DNA of 64,000 nucleotides from Bolinopsis microptera (GCF_026151205.1 NC_087077.1:4094001-4158000), one strand, 5' to 3'; shown: positions 50,594-61,658, counted from the stretch's first letter. Made by a program: numbers and translations. Notes: generated by a model from the letters alone, not told the origin.

Positions 50594-50655
50594 CGGACAC
50601 ACTTATCTAATTTTCCACCAATTTACTTGGTCCTTTCTGAACTCAACTTGTTCAG

Positions 50656-51050
50656 GAGAAAATGTACTGTACACTATCATACAACAAACCGGTAATAGTG
50701 AAACTGACGGAGGAACTACAAGCGGCGCCTATCTTTTTACCCTGATCGGAACTGAGGGTGAAACCAGCCCACACGACTGCTCAGCAGACCGTTCTAAAGG
50801 ATCTCAAAGTCAGTGCTCCTTTGAAGATGATAAAGATATTGGGCAACTCAAGACAGTGAAGATCGAGAACACACGCGCCAACCCCTGGGTTTTTTTAAAC
50901 ATGGCTGTGGAGGTAGATGGAGTTCTAGCGGGAAGATGGTACGGTAAAATGACGGTCGGTGCTTACCTTACAAATACCATCAGCTTAAATACGAACATAG
51001 GTATGAATACTTTCATTGTTTGTGATGAACTAAAATTTACTGTGTTTTAA
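50656..51050 (+). CDS. PLAT/LH2-like domain, terminal exon unit 1
   Basis: The acceptor GTTCAG|GAGAAAATG gives a phase-1 exon of 131 residues ending at TAA. The pattern fits a PLAT/LH2 beta-sandwich: LYTIIQQTG (5-13), a Gly/Thr-rich turn, YLFTLIGTEGETS (26-38), KDIGQLKTVKIEN (60-72), then PWVFLNMAVEVDG (77-89). Three cysteines (42, 54, 123). PLAT domains bind lipids or partner proteins in lipoxygenases, polycystins and secreted proteins. There is no start Met near the N-terminus, so it must be spliced to an upstream exon that is not identified. A TSP1 exon ending in the compatible phase is 26 kb upstream. Confidence 0.6.
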
Positions 51051-51201
51051 GGAAATTTTGCCGTTATGTACGTTCAATACTGAACCTGAAAATACCGTTA
51101 TTTATAGTTACCCACCAGACACACTTATCTAATTTTCCACCAATTTACTTGGTGTCTTAAGAAACGTTTTGCCCGGTCCTTTCTGAACTCAACTTATTCA
51201 G

Positions 51202-51497
51202 GAGAAAATGTACTGTACACTATTATACAACAAACCGGTAATAGTGAAACTGACGGAGGAACTACAAGCGGCGCCTATCTTTTTACCCTGATCGGAACTG
51301 AGGGTGAAACCTTTCCACACGACTGCTCGGCAGACCGTTCTAAAGGATCTCAAAGTCGGTGCTCCTTTGAAGATGACAAAAATATCGGGCAACTCAAGAC
51401 AGTGAAGATCGAGAGCAAAAGCGGCAACCCCTGGGTTTTTTTAAACATGGCTGTGGAGGTAGATGGAGTTCTAGCGGGAAGATGGTACCTACGGTAA
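51202..51497 (+). pseudogene. PLAT-like terminal exon unit 2, frameshifted
   Basis: Same acceptor and frame as unit 1, but the GGTAC of the GRWYG segment has become GGTACCTAC, a 4-bp gain. The frame then reads Trp-Tyr-Leu-Arg and stops at 51495-51497. The original tail, including the FIVCDELKFTVF end, is still present to 51600 in another frame. The last beta-strands would be lost. Confidence 0.65.
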
Positions 51498-51751
51498 AAT
51501 GACGGTCGGTGCTTGGCGTACAAATACCATCAGCTTAAATACGAACATAGGTATGAATACTTTTATTGTTTGTGATGAACTAAAATTTACTGTGTTTTAA
51601 GGAGATTTTGCTGTTATGTACGTTCAATACTGAACCTGAAAATACCGTTATTTATCGTTACCCACCGGACACACTTATCTAATTTTCCACCAATTTACTT
51701 GGTGTCTTAAGAAAGGTTTTGCCCGGTCCTTTCTGAACTCAACTTATTCAG

Positions 51752-52146
51752 GAGAAAATGTACTGTACACTATCATACAACAAACCGGTAATGGTGAAAC
51801 TGACGGAGGAACTACAAGCGGCGGCTATCTTTTTACCCTGATCGGAACTGAGGGTGAAACCAGCCCACACGACTGCTCGGCAGACCGTTCTAAAGGATCT
51901 CAAAGTCAGTGCTCCTTTGAAGATGACAAAAATATCGGGCAACTCAAGACAGTGAAGATCGAGAGCACAAGCGGCAACCCCTGGGTTTTTTTAAACATGG
52001 CTGTGGAGGTAGATGGAGTTCTAGCGGGAAGATGGTACGGTAAAATGACGGTCGGTGCTTACCTTACAAATACCATCAGCTTAAATACGAACATAGGTAT
52101 GAATACTTTCATTGTTTGTGACGAACTAAAATTTACTGTGTTTTAA
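51752..52146 (+). CDS. PLAT/LH2-like domain, terminal exon unit 3
   Basis: Intact 131-residue exon. It differs from unit 1 by a handful of substitutions, such as GG for GA before YLFTL, a K-N-I-G for K-D-I-G change and ESTSGNPW for ENTRANPW. Ends FIVCDELKFTVF and TAA. The variation lies mainly in loop positions of the predicted beta-sandwich. Confidence 0.6.
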
Positions 52147-52297
52147 GGAGATTTTGCCGTTATGTACGTTCAATACTGAACCTGAAAATACCGTTATTTA
52201 TCGTTACCCACCAGACACACTTATTTAATTTTCCACCAATTTACTTGGTGTCTTAAGAAACGTTTTGCCCGGTCCTTTCTGAACTCAACTTATTCAG

Positions 52298-52683
52298 GAG
52301 AAAATGTACTGTACACTATCATACAACAAACCGGTAATGGTGAAACTGACGGAGGAACTACAAGCGGCGGCTATCTTTTTACCCTGATCGGAACTGAGGG
52401 TGAAACCTTTCCACACGACTGCTCGGCAGACCGTTCTAAAGGATCTCAAAGTCGGTGCTCCTTTGAAGATGACAAAAATATCGGGCTACTCAAGACAGTG
52501 AAGATCGAGAGCACAAGCGGCAACCCCTGGGTTTTTTTTAACATGGCTGTGGAGGTAGATGGAGTTCTAGCGGGAAGATGGTACGGTAAAATGACGGTCG
52601 GTGCTTGGCGTACAAATACCATCAGCTTAAATACGAACATAGGTATGAATACTTTTATTGCAGTAAAACACAGTAAATTTTAG
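52298..52683 (+). CDS. PLAT/LH2-like domain, terminal exon unit 4, altered C-terminus
   Basis: Intact up to GMNTFI; then the usual VCDELKFTVF is replaced by AVKHSKF and a stop. The change is caused by a palindrome (52666-52727) made of the original end and an inverted copy of it. The third conserved cysteine is lost. Confidence 0.6.
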
Positions 52684-52727
52684 TTCATCACAAACATGTT
52701 TGTGATGAACTAAAATTTACTGTGTTT
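52666..52727. repeat. Perfect palindrome, 31-bp arms, in unit 4
   Basis: The arms meet at ACA|TGT and carry the TTTGTGATGAACTAAAATTT sequence that encodes the normal C-terminal VCDELKF peptide. The inverted copy introduces the new stop. Confidence 0.95.
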
Positions 52728-52880
52728 AAGGAGATTTTGCTGTTATGTACGTTCAATACTGAACCTGAAAATACCGTTATTTATAGTTACCCACCAGACA
52801 CACTTATCTAATTTTCCACCAATTTACTTGGTGTCTTAAGAAACGTTTTGCCCGGTCCTTTCTGAACTCAACTTATTCAG

Positions 52881-53269
52881 GAGAAAATGTACTGTACACT
52901 ATTATACAACAAACCGGTAATGGTGAAACTGACGGAGGAACTACAAGCGGCGGCTATCTTTTTACCCTGATTGGAACTGAGGGTGAAACCTTCCCACACG
53001 ACTGCTCGGCAGACCGTTCTAAAGGATCTCAAAGTCAGTGCTCCTTTGAAGATGACAAAAATATCGGGCAACTCAAGACAGTGAAGATCGAGAGCAGAAG
53101 CGCAAACCCCTGGGTTTTTTTAAACATGGCTGTGGAGGTAGATGGAGTTCTAGCGGGAAGATGGTACGGTAAAATGACGGTCGGTGCTTACGTCCTTACA
53201 AATACCATCAGCTTAAATACGAACATAGGTATGAATACTTTTATTGCAGTAAAACACAGTAAATTTTAG
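52881..53269 (+). CDS. PLAT/LH2-like domain, terminal exon unit 5, altered C-terminus
   Basis: Like unit 4 it ends AVKHSKF because of the same palindrome, so units 4 and 5 arose by duplication after the palindrome formed. It also has one extra codon in the GAYVLTNT region. Confidence 0.6.
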
Positions 53270-53313
53270 TTCATCACAAACATGTTTGTGATGAACTAAA
53301 ATTTACTGTGTTT
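53252..53313. repeat. Perfect palindrome, 31-bp arms, in unit 5
   Basis: Identical to the palindrome at 52666-52727. Confidence 0.95.
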
Positions 53314-53466
53314 AAGGAGATTTTGCTGTTATGTACGTTCAATACTGAACCTGAAAATACCGTTATTTATAGTTACCCACCAGACACACTTATCTAATTT
53401 TCCACCAATTTACTTGGTGTCTTAAGAAACGTTTTGCCCGGTCCTTTCTGAACTCAACTTATTCAG

Positions 53467-53855
53467 GAGAAAATGTACTGTACACTATTATACAACAAAC
53501 CGGTAATGGTGAAACTGACGGAGGAACTACAAGCGGCGCCTATCTTTTTACCCTGATCGGAACTGAGGGTGAAACCAGCCCACACGACTGCTCAGCAGAC
53601 CGTTCTAAAGGATCTCAAAGTCAGTGCTCCTTTGAAGATGATTTTAATATCGGGCAACTCAAGAGAGTGATTATCGATAACACAAACAGCAACACCTGGG
53701 TTTTTGTTAACATGGATGTGGAGGTAGATGGAGTTGTAGCGGGAAGATGGTACCGTCGCACGACGGTCCGTGGTCACCATCATCTCATCAGCTTGAATAT
53801 GATAGGTATGGATACTTTCATTGTTTGTGATGAACTAAAATTTACTGTGTTTTAA
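53467..53855 (+). CDS. PLAT/LH2-like domain, terminal exon unit 6
   Basis: More diverged: DNTNSNTWVFVNMDVEVDGVVAG-type core, RRTTVRGHHH in place of GKMTVGAY, and a slightly shorter LNMIGMDTFIVCDELKFTVF end region. Ends in TAA at 53853-53855, which is also the TTAA target of the foldback element that starts at 53856. Confidence 0.6.
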
Positions 53856-55234
53856 GGGGGGGGGGGGGGTTCAGCCTGATTTTTTTGTGAAACTTGGTTT
53901 CGAGATAGCAGTTGACCAACAAACTACGACCGGTGACTGAACTTTTGAGGGAGTCCCGGACCCCAACCGCCAAACGGTGCCCGCGGGGCAGCCACGCCCA
54001 TATTTGGTCCAAATTAGGCCCAATTTAACCAAATACCCTGAACATGCCCAAAATCAAGATTTTAGGTGTTCTACTTGTAGCTAGTGGTCCCCTGAACTCG
54101 TATATGAATTTTCATCAAGATTGGACAAAAAAATGACTGAGTTATGAGCCAAAAACCATATGACCATATTTGGGCATACGCACCAAATTTGATCGATTTT
54201 GGCCCATAAATTGGTCAAATATCAATATTTTTGAATGAAACTAACTTTATATGGAAGGTAAGCCTATACTACACATTCTCTATGATTATCAGCTCAATAT
54301 CTACCTAACTATGGATTCTGTATTCAAATAATTGCAAAAAATGAACAAAATCGCCCATATCTCAGTTCGCGATATTTGCAAAACTGACTTCGCTCAAAAC
54401 AATATAACTCAATAGGGTTTCAATATTTTTTCATGAAATTTTCAGAATCAACGTAGAATCGCCTCATGACCTTAAGTTTTGTATTGGAATTTCGAGTTAG
54501 GCCTTTAAAAAAATTTGGCGGCCAAATTCTGAAAAATGCCCGGCAAATTTCAGAATTTGGCCGCCAAATTTTTTAAAAGGCCTAACTCAAAATTCCAATA
54601 CAAAACTTATATATATTAAGGTCATGAGGCGATTCTACGTCGATTCTGAAAATTTCATGAAAAATATTGAAACTCTATTGAGTAATTGTTTTGAGCGAAG
54701 TCAGTTTTGCAAATATCGCGAACTGAGATATGGGCGATTTTGTTCATTTTTTTGCAAATATTTGAACACAGAATACACAGTTAGGTAGATATTGAGCTGA
54801 TAATCATAGAGAATGTGTAGTATAGGCTTACCTTCCATATAAAGTTAGTTTCATTCAAAAATATTGATATTTGATCAATTTATGGGCCAAAATCGATCAA
54901 ATTTGGTGCGTATGCCCAAATATGGTCATATGGTTTTTGGCTCATAACTCAGTCATTTTTGTCCAATCTTGATGAAAATTCATATACGAGTTCAGGGGAT
55001 CACTAGCTACAAGTAGAGCACCTAAAATCGGGACTTTGGGCATGTTCAGGATATTTGGCTAAATTGGACCAAATTTGGACCAAATATGGGCGTGGCTGCC
55101 CCGCGGGCACCGTTTGGCGGTTGGGGTCCGGGACCCCCTCAAAAGTTTGGTCACCGGTCCTAGTTTGTTGGTCAACTACTATCTCGAAACCAAGTTTCAC
55201 AAAACAAATCAGGCTGAACCCCCCCCCCCCCCCC
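53856..55234. mobile_element. TTAA foldback element with poly-G/poly-C ends
   Basis: A 1379-bp near-complete palindrome (arms about 680 bp, centre near 54540) that starts with a G run, ends with a C run and is flanked by TTAA at 53852-53855 and 55235-55238. TTAA targets are used by the piggyBac and Kolobok superfamilies; I cannot say which, as there is no transposase. Comparison with neighbouring units shows that it inserted into GTTTTAAGGAG directly after a PLAT-like stop codon. Related copies are at 13947-15328 and 797-1053. Confidence 0.85.
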
Positions 55235-55398
55235 TTAATGAGTTTTTGTCGTTATGTACGTCCAATACTGAATACTGAACCTGAAAATACCGTTATTTAT
55301 CGTTACCCACCAGACACACTTATCTAATTATCCACCAATTTACTTGGTGTTGTAAGAAAGTTCTGCCGGCCGGTCCTTTCTAAACTCAACTTATTCAG

Positions 55399-55814
55399 GA
55401 GAAAATGTAGTGTACACTATCATGTACACTATCATACAACAAGCCAGTACTGGTCAATCTCACGGAGGAACTACAAGCGGCGGCTATCTTTTTACCCTGA
55501 TCGGATCTGAGGGTGAAACCGGCCCACACGACTGCTCGGCAGACCGTTCTGAAGGATCTCAAAGTCAGTGCTCCTTTGAAGATGATACAAATATCGGGCA
55601 ACTCTTTAGAGTGGATATCGAGAACACAAGCGCCAACACCTGGGTTTTTGTTAACATGGCTGTGGAGGTAGATGGAGTTGTAGCGGGAAGATGGCACGGT
55701 AGCATGACGGTCGGTGATTACGGCGGTACGCGTACAAAAACCATCAGCTTGAATACGAACATAGGTATGAATACTTTCATTGTTTGTGATGAGCTAAAAT
55801 TCACTGTGTTTTAA
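55399..55814 (+). CDS. PLAT/LH2-like domain, terminal exon unit 7
   Basis: Intact exon of 138 residues. It has an in-frame 12-bp duplication giving YTIMYTIIQQ at the first strand and a longer GDYGGTRTKTIS loop. Conserved NTWVFVNMAVEVDGVVAG core and FIVCDELKFTVF end. It is separated from unit 6 by the foldback element. Confidence 0.6.
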
Positions 55815-55968
55815 GGAGATTTTGCCGTTATGTACGTTCAATACTGAACCTGAAAATACCGTTATTTATTTATCGTTACCCACCAGACACACTTATCTAA
55901 TTTTCCACCAATTTACTTGGTGTCGTAAGAAAGTTTTGCCCGGTCCTTTCTGAACTCAACTTATTCAG

Positions 55969-56333
55969 GAGAAAATGTAGTTTTTGTTTTATTAATATTT
56001 GTTTTATTAGTGTACACTATCATACAACAAACCGGTACTGGTCAATATGACGGAGGAAATCCAAGCGGCTATCTTTTTACCCTGATTGGAACTGAGGGTG
56101 AAACCAGCCCACACGACTGCTCGGCAGACCGTTCTCAAGGATCTCAAAGTCAATGCTCCTTTGAAGAGTTTAAAAATATTGGGATACTCAAGACAGTAAA
56201 GATCAAAAACACAACCGCCAACACCTGGGTTTTTGTTAACATGACTGTGAAGGCAGATGGAGTTGTAGCGGGAAGAATATGGTACCGTCGCACGACGGTC
56301 GGTGATTACCTTACAAAGACGATCAGTTTTTGA
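55969..56333 (+). CDS. PLAT/LH2-like domain, terminal exon unit 8, short
   Basis: Last unit. A 30-bp T-rich insertion (55981-56010) splits the first strand. Read through, it adds the in-frame hydrophobic stretch FVLLIFVLLV; alternatively its final TTTTATTAG makes a new phase-1 acceptor just before TGTACACTATC. The core (TGTGQYDGG, YLFTLIGTEGETSP, NTWVFVNM) is conserved, but the exon stops early at KTISF, lacking the IVCDELKFTVF end. Confidence 0.55.
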
Positions 56334-56427
56334 ACGAATGATATTTAAAATATAAAATACGATGCATGCTTAGCCTTACTGTTTTACAATTAATGTCTGA
56401 TATTTCTCATATACAAATACTGCAGTG
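56334..56427. other. Array end, no gene
   Basis: After the unit 8 stop the tandem similarity ends abruptly. No clear AATAAA signal is seen. Confidence 0.3.
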
Positions 56428-56761
56428 CAGTGGCGTAACGAAGGGCCTTGCCGACCCCGCGCGCTGTGGGGGGGGGGGGGGGGGCGCAATCTAAGGGAGG
56501 CTGGGAGGCGCCAAATCGTCGTTTGAATGTGGGACAATTTCGTAAAACTTAAGCTTAATTACTGCATACTGATTACGGTACTAGCAAAACTGCGCGTTTT
56601 GCTCTGGAAACACACTTTTTTGATATTTTACCGAAGTATCCTCTAAAAGTAAAATCATCTAATTTGTTCAATTTTAGCGAGGGGCGCCAAAATGCAAACG
56701 GGGAGGCAGTATGTCAGGGGGCTGGGGGCGCCAACAGCATGCAGGCAACGTTACGCCATAG
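56428..56761. mobile_element. hAT-like MITE, diverged
   Basis: Left end CAGTGGCGTAACG; right end, inverted, CTATGGCGTAACG. A poly-G run of about 20 and GGGGGCGCC words fill the interior, as in the copy at 17037. No clean 8-bp target duplication is left. Confidence 0.6.
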
Positions 56762-58003
56762 ATGTAGATGCCAACTAGAACTAAATCGCAAGCTTATGCG
56801 GTAGTATAGTGACTAAAATTGTCAAAAGTTTAACATTAGATTTGTAGTGTTTCATTCATCATTGTACACTGTCATGTTTTTGAAATGATTCTAATTCGCA
56901 TGAATACAGATAAAATGATATTCTATTCAAACTGGAAAGTCCGTGGCCCTGTGGTCAGTCAAGAAAACAACAATTTCAAGAAAACAACAATTTTATTTAG
57001 TATGAAAGCAGACAAAAATATATTTCATGTATTATATAACTAGCACGAACTTTGGATAAGATATCCTAGGGGACTTGGAGTAGCAAGAGATTGACTAGAA
57101 GGTATTTACCGTTTACAAAGATAGTGATACGTCGAAAAGAATCCAGGGTGATACAGGATCGGAGAGTGCAGACCATAAAGTTTACGCACCCTATATAATA
57201 GTCACTATTATCTACTATCTGAAACTGCGAAAATTCTATCTTGGTTTTAAATTAGTAAATATAAACGGATTTAACGAATATATAACCCCAAACAAATAAC
57301 CACAATCAAATAAGTTTTAATTTATTTATCAAACATAATCTTCAGTACCTAAATTCGTAATAATTCAATAAACTACATCACTTTGAGTATATGAATTGCA
57401 ATTTAGTACCTATTCTCCTATTGATAAATATGTCAAACACCGACTTTCAACTTCTTCCAAATTAAAATTAATTAAACTAGGATAATGTGGGAGTTTAACT
57501 TGTCTGGATCAGATGTTCTACTGTTTAAATGTTAAATTTACTACTACGTCAACTTGATATAAATTATAAAGTCTTCAAGCAAATTATAAAGTCTTTAAGC
57601 AAATAAACTAATAAAGCACGTTCAATGTTCATTGTTCATAATATATCAATTCAAGGTATCAAGGTATCAACCAAGGTACTATTAGTATTACGATGAGGCT
57701 CCATCGCAATATAGTTTGGCGGAACTCCCCCGTGAAATTACACGGAAATGTGTATTGTAATTGTCGTGTTGAGCATCTTGTTCCCAATTCAAAAGAAAAA
57801 CTGATATTTTTGTTGTTTTGTATGTTTATCTCAAATGTTTAAAAAGTCCTAAAAATGGTCTGGTTTCTCAGAGAACACTGAGGGTTCTCAGGACAAGTGT
57901 AAGTAGAAGGAATGACTGCTAAATTCTAATGTAGTAATAGAGGTAGAACCAACACCAGGACAGAGCACACAGCTTTATATCCTGTAGAAGGGTTACTGCT
58001 TAC
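56762..58003. other. Presumed 3' part or downstream of the minus-strand secreted gene
   Basis: The next exon of the minus-strand gene should lie here, in phase 0 after the donor at 57998-58003, but I could not fix it. Candidate minus-strand peptides near 57700-57900 lack a clear acceptor. Otherwise AT-rich. Confidence 0.3.
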
Positions 58004-58098
58004 CTCCTCAACTACTGCCTCCTCCTCCTCCTCCTCCTGCTCTCTCTCTGCTCCGTCCTCCACCTTACAACTCAGCTGTAGTCCGTTCGTGTTCAGGT
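58004..58098 (-). CDS. Secreted cysteine-rich protein, exon 4
   Basis: The minus-strand acceptor CCCTCTCAG| and donor GAG|GTAAGC bound 95 bases that continue exon 3 in exact phase (split Asp codon). Encodes LNTNGLQLSCKVEDG and then a run of six Glu from a (GGA)n tract, ending AVVEE. It adds the eighth cysteine. The acidic tail suggests an exposed linker. The donor leaves phase 0, and the next exon is not identified. Confidence 0.6.
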
Positions 58099-58310
58099 CT
58101 GAGAGGGAAAGGAAGTGAGATTCAATAATTCATTTAGTTTATTCAGATAATAAGTTGGGGATATTTTCAAGATGATTCAATGAATTAACGTCTGAATAAA
58201 ATCAATAAATGCAATTGTGCCGAAGCACACTACACGGAAATATATTAGATATCCAGTGTGTTTTAAGTGCTGCCTAGCTTCCTTTTTTACTGTTGTGTTA
58301 GTGAAATATT

Positions 58311-58788
<478 letters not shown>

Positions 58789-58799
58789 ATAACGATAAC
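58789..58799 (+). repeat. Left target-site duplication ATAACGATAAC
   Basis: Exact 11-bp direct repeat of 61203-61213, bounding the retroelement. The length is within the usual range for target-primed reverse transcription. Confidence 0.85.
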
Positions 58800-59213
58800 A
58801 CTCTTTCGCCTGTGATGTTAAAGTTGCAGGAGAAAGTGATCTTATGGCATATGCAACATGACCTCAACATAGCTAATGATATCAACAAACGACAATTCGG
58901 CTTTAAGAAGGGCTGCTCCACAGAAGCGGCACTTCATAAAGTTACTCACACCATTGAGCGCAGAATAGCCAAGAAAGGATATGTCCTAGGTGTCTTTCTA
59001 GATATAGAGGGCGCCTTCGACAATGTCTCGTTCAAGGCTATCTCTGAAGCAGTCAAGGCCACGAAAGTGGACTTGGCTACAGCACAATGGATCATCAACA
59101 TGGTAACCAATCGATTCATCACACTAAATCATAAGGATAAGTCGAGAAGGGTACGGATAGGCGAGGTTGCCCCCAAGGAGGCATTCTCTCTCCTTTTCTC
59201 TGGAACCTGGTAG
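58800..59213 (+). pseudogene. Reverse transcriptase, N-terminal half up to the frameshift
   Basis: Encodes NDINKRQFGFKKGCSTEAAL, then GVFLDIEGAFDNVSF with the catalytic Asp of motif A. Near 59168 the reading needs a one-base shift to continue as GCPQGGILSP (motif B); without it the frame ends at TGG-TAG (59211-59213). There is no start codon of its own, because the element is truncated. Confidence 0.8.
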
Positions 59214-60976
59214 TCGACGATCTCCTTTCCTTTACCGCAAAAGACATCCCGGGTTACCTGCAAGCCTTTGCGGATGATCTGTTGTCTCTAGCGGAAGGGG
59301 ATGATTTAGACATCATCTGGGACCGAACATGCAAAACTATTAAAACGATAGAAAATTGGTGCAGAACCAAAGAGCTATCTATTAGCGCCCTTAAAACTCA
59401 GATAGTCATGTTTACCTGGAATAGTAAGTGGACTCTAAGACCTATAACAGTTGGCAACAACATTATAGGTCTTTCCAAGTCTGCTAAATTTCTAGGAGTG
59501 ACCTTGGACAGTAAACTCAACTTCAATGAACATATCATCAACACCACCAAAAAAGCCACGGCATCCCTCATGCAATGTCGAAGAGCTGTCGGCCCTACAT
59601 GGGGTATGAGCCCCAAAACATGCAAATGGATGTACACGGCTGTCATCCGTCCAATCCTATCCTACTGCTGTAGTATATGGATCAGGGCCACTCAAACGGA
59701 CTATAACGCGAAGAAACTCAAACGTGTTCAGGCATTGGCACTCAGAATGATGTCTGGTGCCATGCCAAGCACACCTTTTATCGCATTGAATCACCTCACC
59801 GACACTTCTGACATCATACTGTTCCTGCAAGGCGAAGCAGCAAAGGGTGCGGCCAGGCTACAAGCTTATGGCAGCCTCACTCTTGAAACTATCGCTTTCA
59901 GGAAGGGAACTATCAAAAATCATACCACTATCAACAAACAATTCATGGCAGACCTCATTATCCCACCTAGAGCAACGAGAGACCTAACAACACCAACCAT
60001 GATGCTGGGACGGCACTTCACCGTCACAACTCCTGGAGCCGATACCACTGAATATAGAAATTCACTTCAAAACACCATCGACAACATTACCAGTGAAACG
60101 ATCACCTGCTACACTGACGGGTCACTCACAGACTCAGGATGCGGGGCTGGCTATATCATCACAACTGACAACAATAACACCACCCTTGAAGAAAGATCAT
60201 TCAAGCTCCCTGATTATTGCACTGTATACCAAACAGAGCTCACCGCTATCATTGAAGCTTGCAAATATCTATCTACATATACCAACACACACATCATCAT
60301 ATGGTCTGACAGTCTATCATCTATTCACGCTCTCTCCGCACTTTCAACGCGGAGTAGAACTACAAGAGACTGTTACGACTCTCTTAATTCACTCGGATCC
60401 AACAACACGCTAGATATACGATGGATTGCAGCACACATCGGATTGTGGGGGAACGAAAAAGCAGATGAGCTGGCCAAGCTTGGCACTATCAGCGAATCCA
60501 CTTTGAGGTGTCCAATTCCACAATCCTACATCAAGCGTCAAATCGACAACAAAGTCAACAGACTGAATCAGGAAACTTGGTCAACTGACGGTCCCAGACA
60601 CACCAAACTGACACTCGGCCACAAGCATGCCAAAATCATCAAAAACCTCAACACTACACTCAGCAACAACAGACAAGATTACAGAACTGCAGTTCACCTC
60701 ATCACGGGTCACTGCGGCCTAAATAAACACCTTCACACCATTTGCAAATCAAACACCAGTGCTTGTCCTATGTGCGGGGACGGAGAGGAAACTGTCTCAC
60801 ACTTCCTTGGACAGTGTCCGGCTATTGCCCAAATTAGAGGTCAGTATTTCCAGGACTACTACCTCTCTGTCAATGACATATTCGACAACCAACACATCAC
60901 CACAATTGTCAATTTCACAAACCGCACCAAACGCTTAATTGTGCCGGAAGAGCTGGATCAGACCGGGGTGACTTAA
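59170..60976 (+). pseudogene. Reverse transcriptase C-terminal half plus RNase H
   Basis: The open frame continues from PQGGILSP through LQAFADDLLSLAEGDD, with motif C (Asp-Asp just before the first start-like codon at 59282). Counting from that codon, KFLGVTLDSKL (69-79) is the thumb-region motif. RNase H spans about 273-402 with all four acidic residues: Asp279 (CYTDGS), Glu319 (QTEL), Asp343 (WSDS) and Asp395 (NEKADELAK). A CPMCGDGEETVSHFLGQC zinc-like tail follows. Stop at 60974-60976. Only the upstream shift and truncation prevent function. Confidence 0.85.
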
Positions 60977-61202
60977 AGTATTATCTCATATGCTGTCTCG
61001 TCTCGTTTTACTCTTCCAAACCCAGCTGGCATTTAAGCGTATCATTTTGACTCATATAACATCCTACACCACCCTCCACCAATCACTCTGATCTCACCGG
61101 CAACCTTCCCCAAGGTTGCCACACCCCAGAGGTAGGCAGAGCATCTCAATGCTATCCTCTCGTGGGCTATCATGGCCCAGCCTCTCTAAAAAAAAAAAAA
61201 AA

Positions 61203-61213
61203 ATAACGATAAC
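61203..61213 (+). repeat. Right target-site duplication ATAACGATAAC
   Basis: Follows the poly-A tail directly; exact match to 58789-58799. Confidence 0.85.
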
Positions 61214-61376
61214 TTGTAAACCCCAGAAGTTTCCAGTATCGTCATGAGTCGATATGCTCACTGAGCTTGGTGTCACTCGGTCATGAGAAAAAGCTGGGAT
61301 TGACCGTAAAATTGTTTAGAAATAAATGCCCTTCGAAACATTTATTCCTCTGAATTAAAAACGCCGTAGCTGTAAA
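61214..61376. repeat. Repeat R, right part
   Basis: AAACCCCAGAAGTTTCCAGT to GCCGTAGCTGTA matches 20854-21016 with a handful of differences. Confidence 0.85.
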
Positions 61377-61393
61377 GTATGAACCAGTATGAA

Positions 61394-61658
<265 letters not shown>

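Larger units (their letters stand above)
50594..56333 (+). repeat. Tandem array of PLAT-like terminal-exon units
   Basis: Eight units with starts spaced 546-586 bp (apart from one 1.4-kb insertion). Each unit has about 120-150 bp of non-coding lead-in (GACACACTTATCTAATT, TACTTGGTGTCTTAAG, CTCAACTTATTCAG) and one exon of about 390 bp. Units 1-5 are very similar; units 6-8 are more diverged. The lead-ins have no ATG, signal peptide or promoter that I can see, so the units look like alternative terminal exons of one gene rather than separate genes. Confidence 0.8.
58800..61202 (+). mobile_element. 5'-truncated non-LTR retrotransposon (RT-RNase H) insertion
   Basis: Starts inside the reverse transcriptase domain and ends in about 14 A, with an exact 11-bp direct repeat on both sides. 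It lies in intron 3 of the minus-strand secreted gene and in the middle of repeat R. The coding part has one frameshift near 59168. The RT plus RNase H order and the zinc-binding tail place it in the I/Jockey group. Confidence 0.9.

Noticed and set aside
51198-53071. Minus-strand 64-residue frames repeated across the PLAT-like array
   Set aside because: Exact shadows of the plus-strand exons; no domain, and their number simply follows the tandem units.
50656-56333. Reading the array as eight independent single-exon genes
   Set aside because: No ATG, signal peptide or promoter precedes any exon, and every unit keeps a 3' splice site in the same phase.
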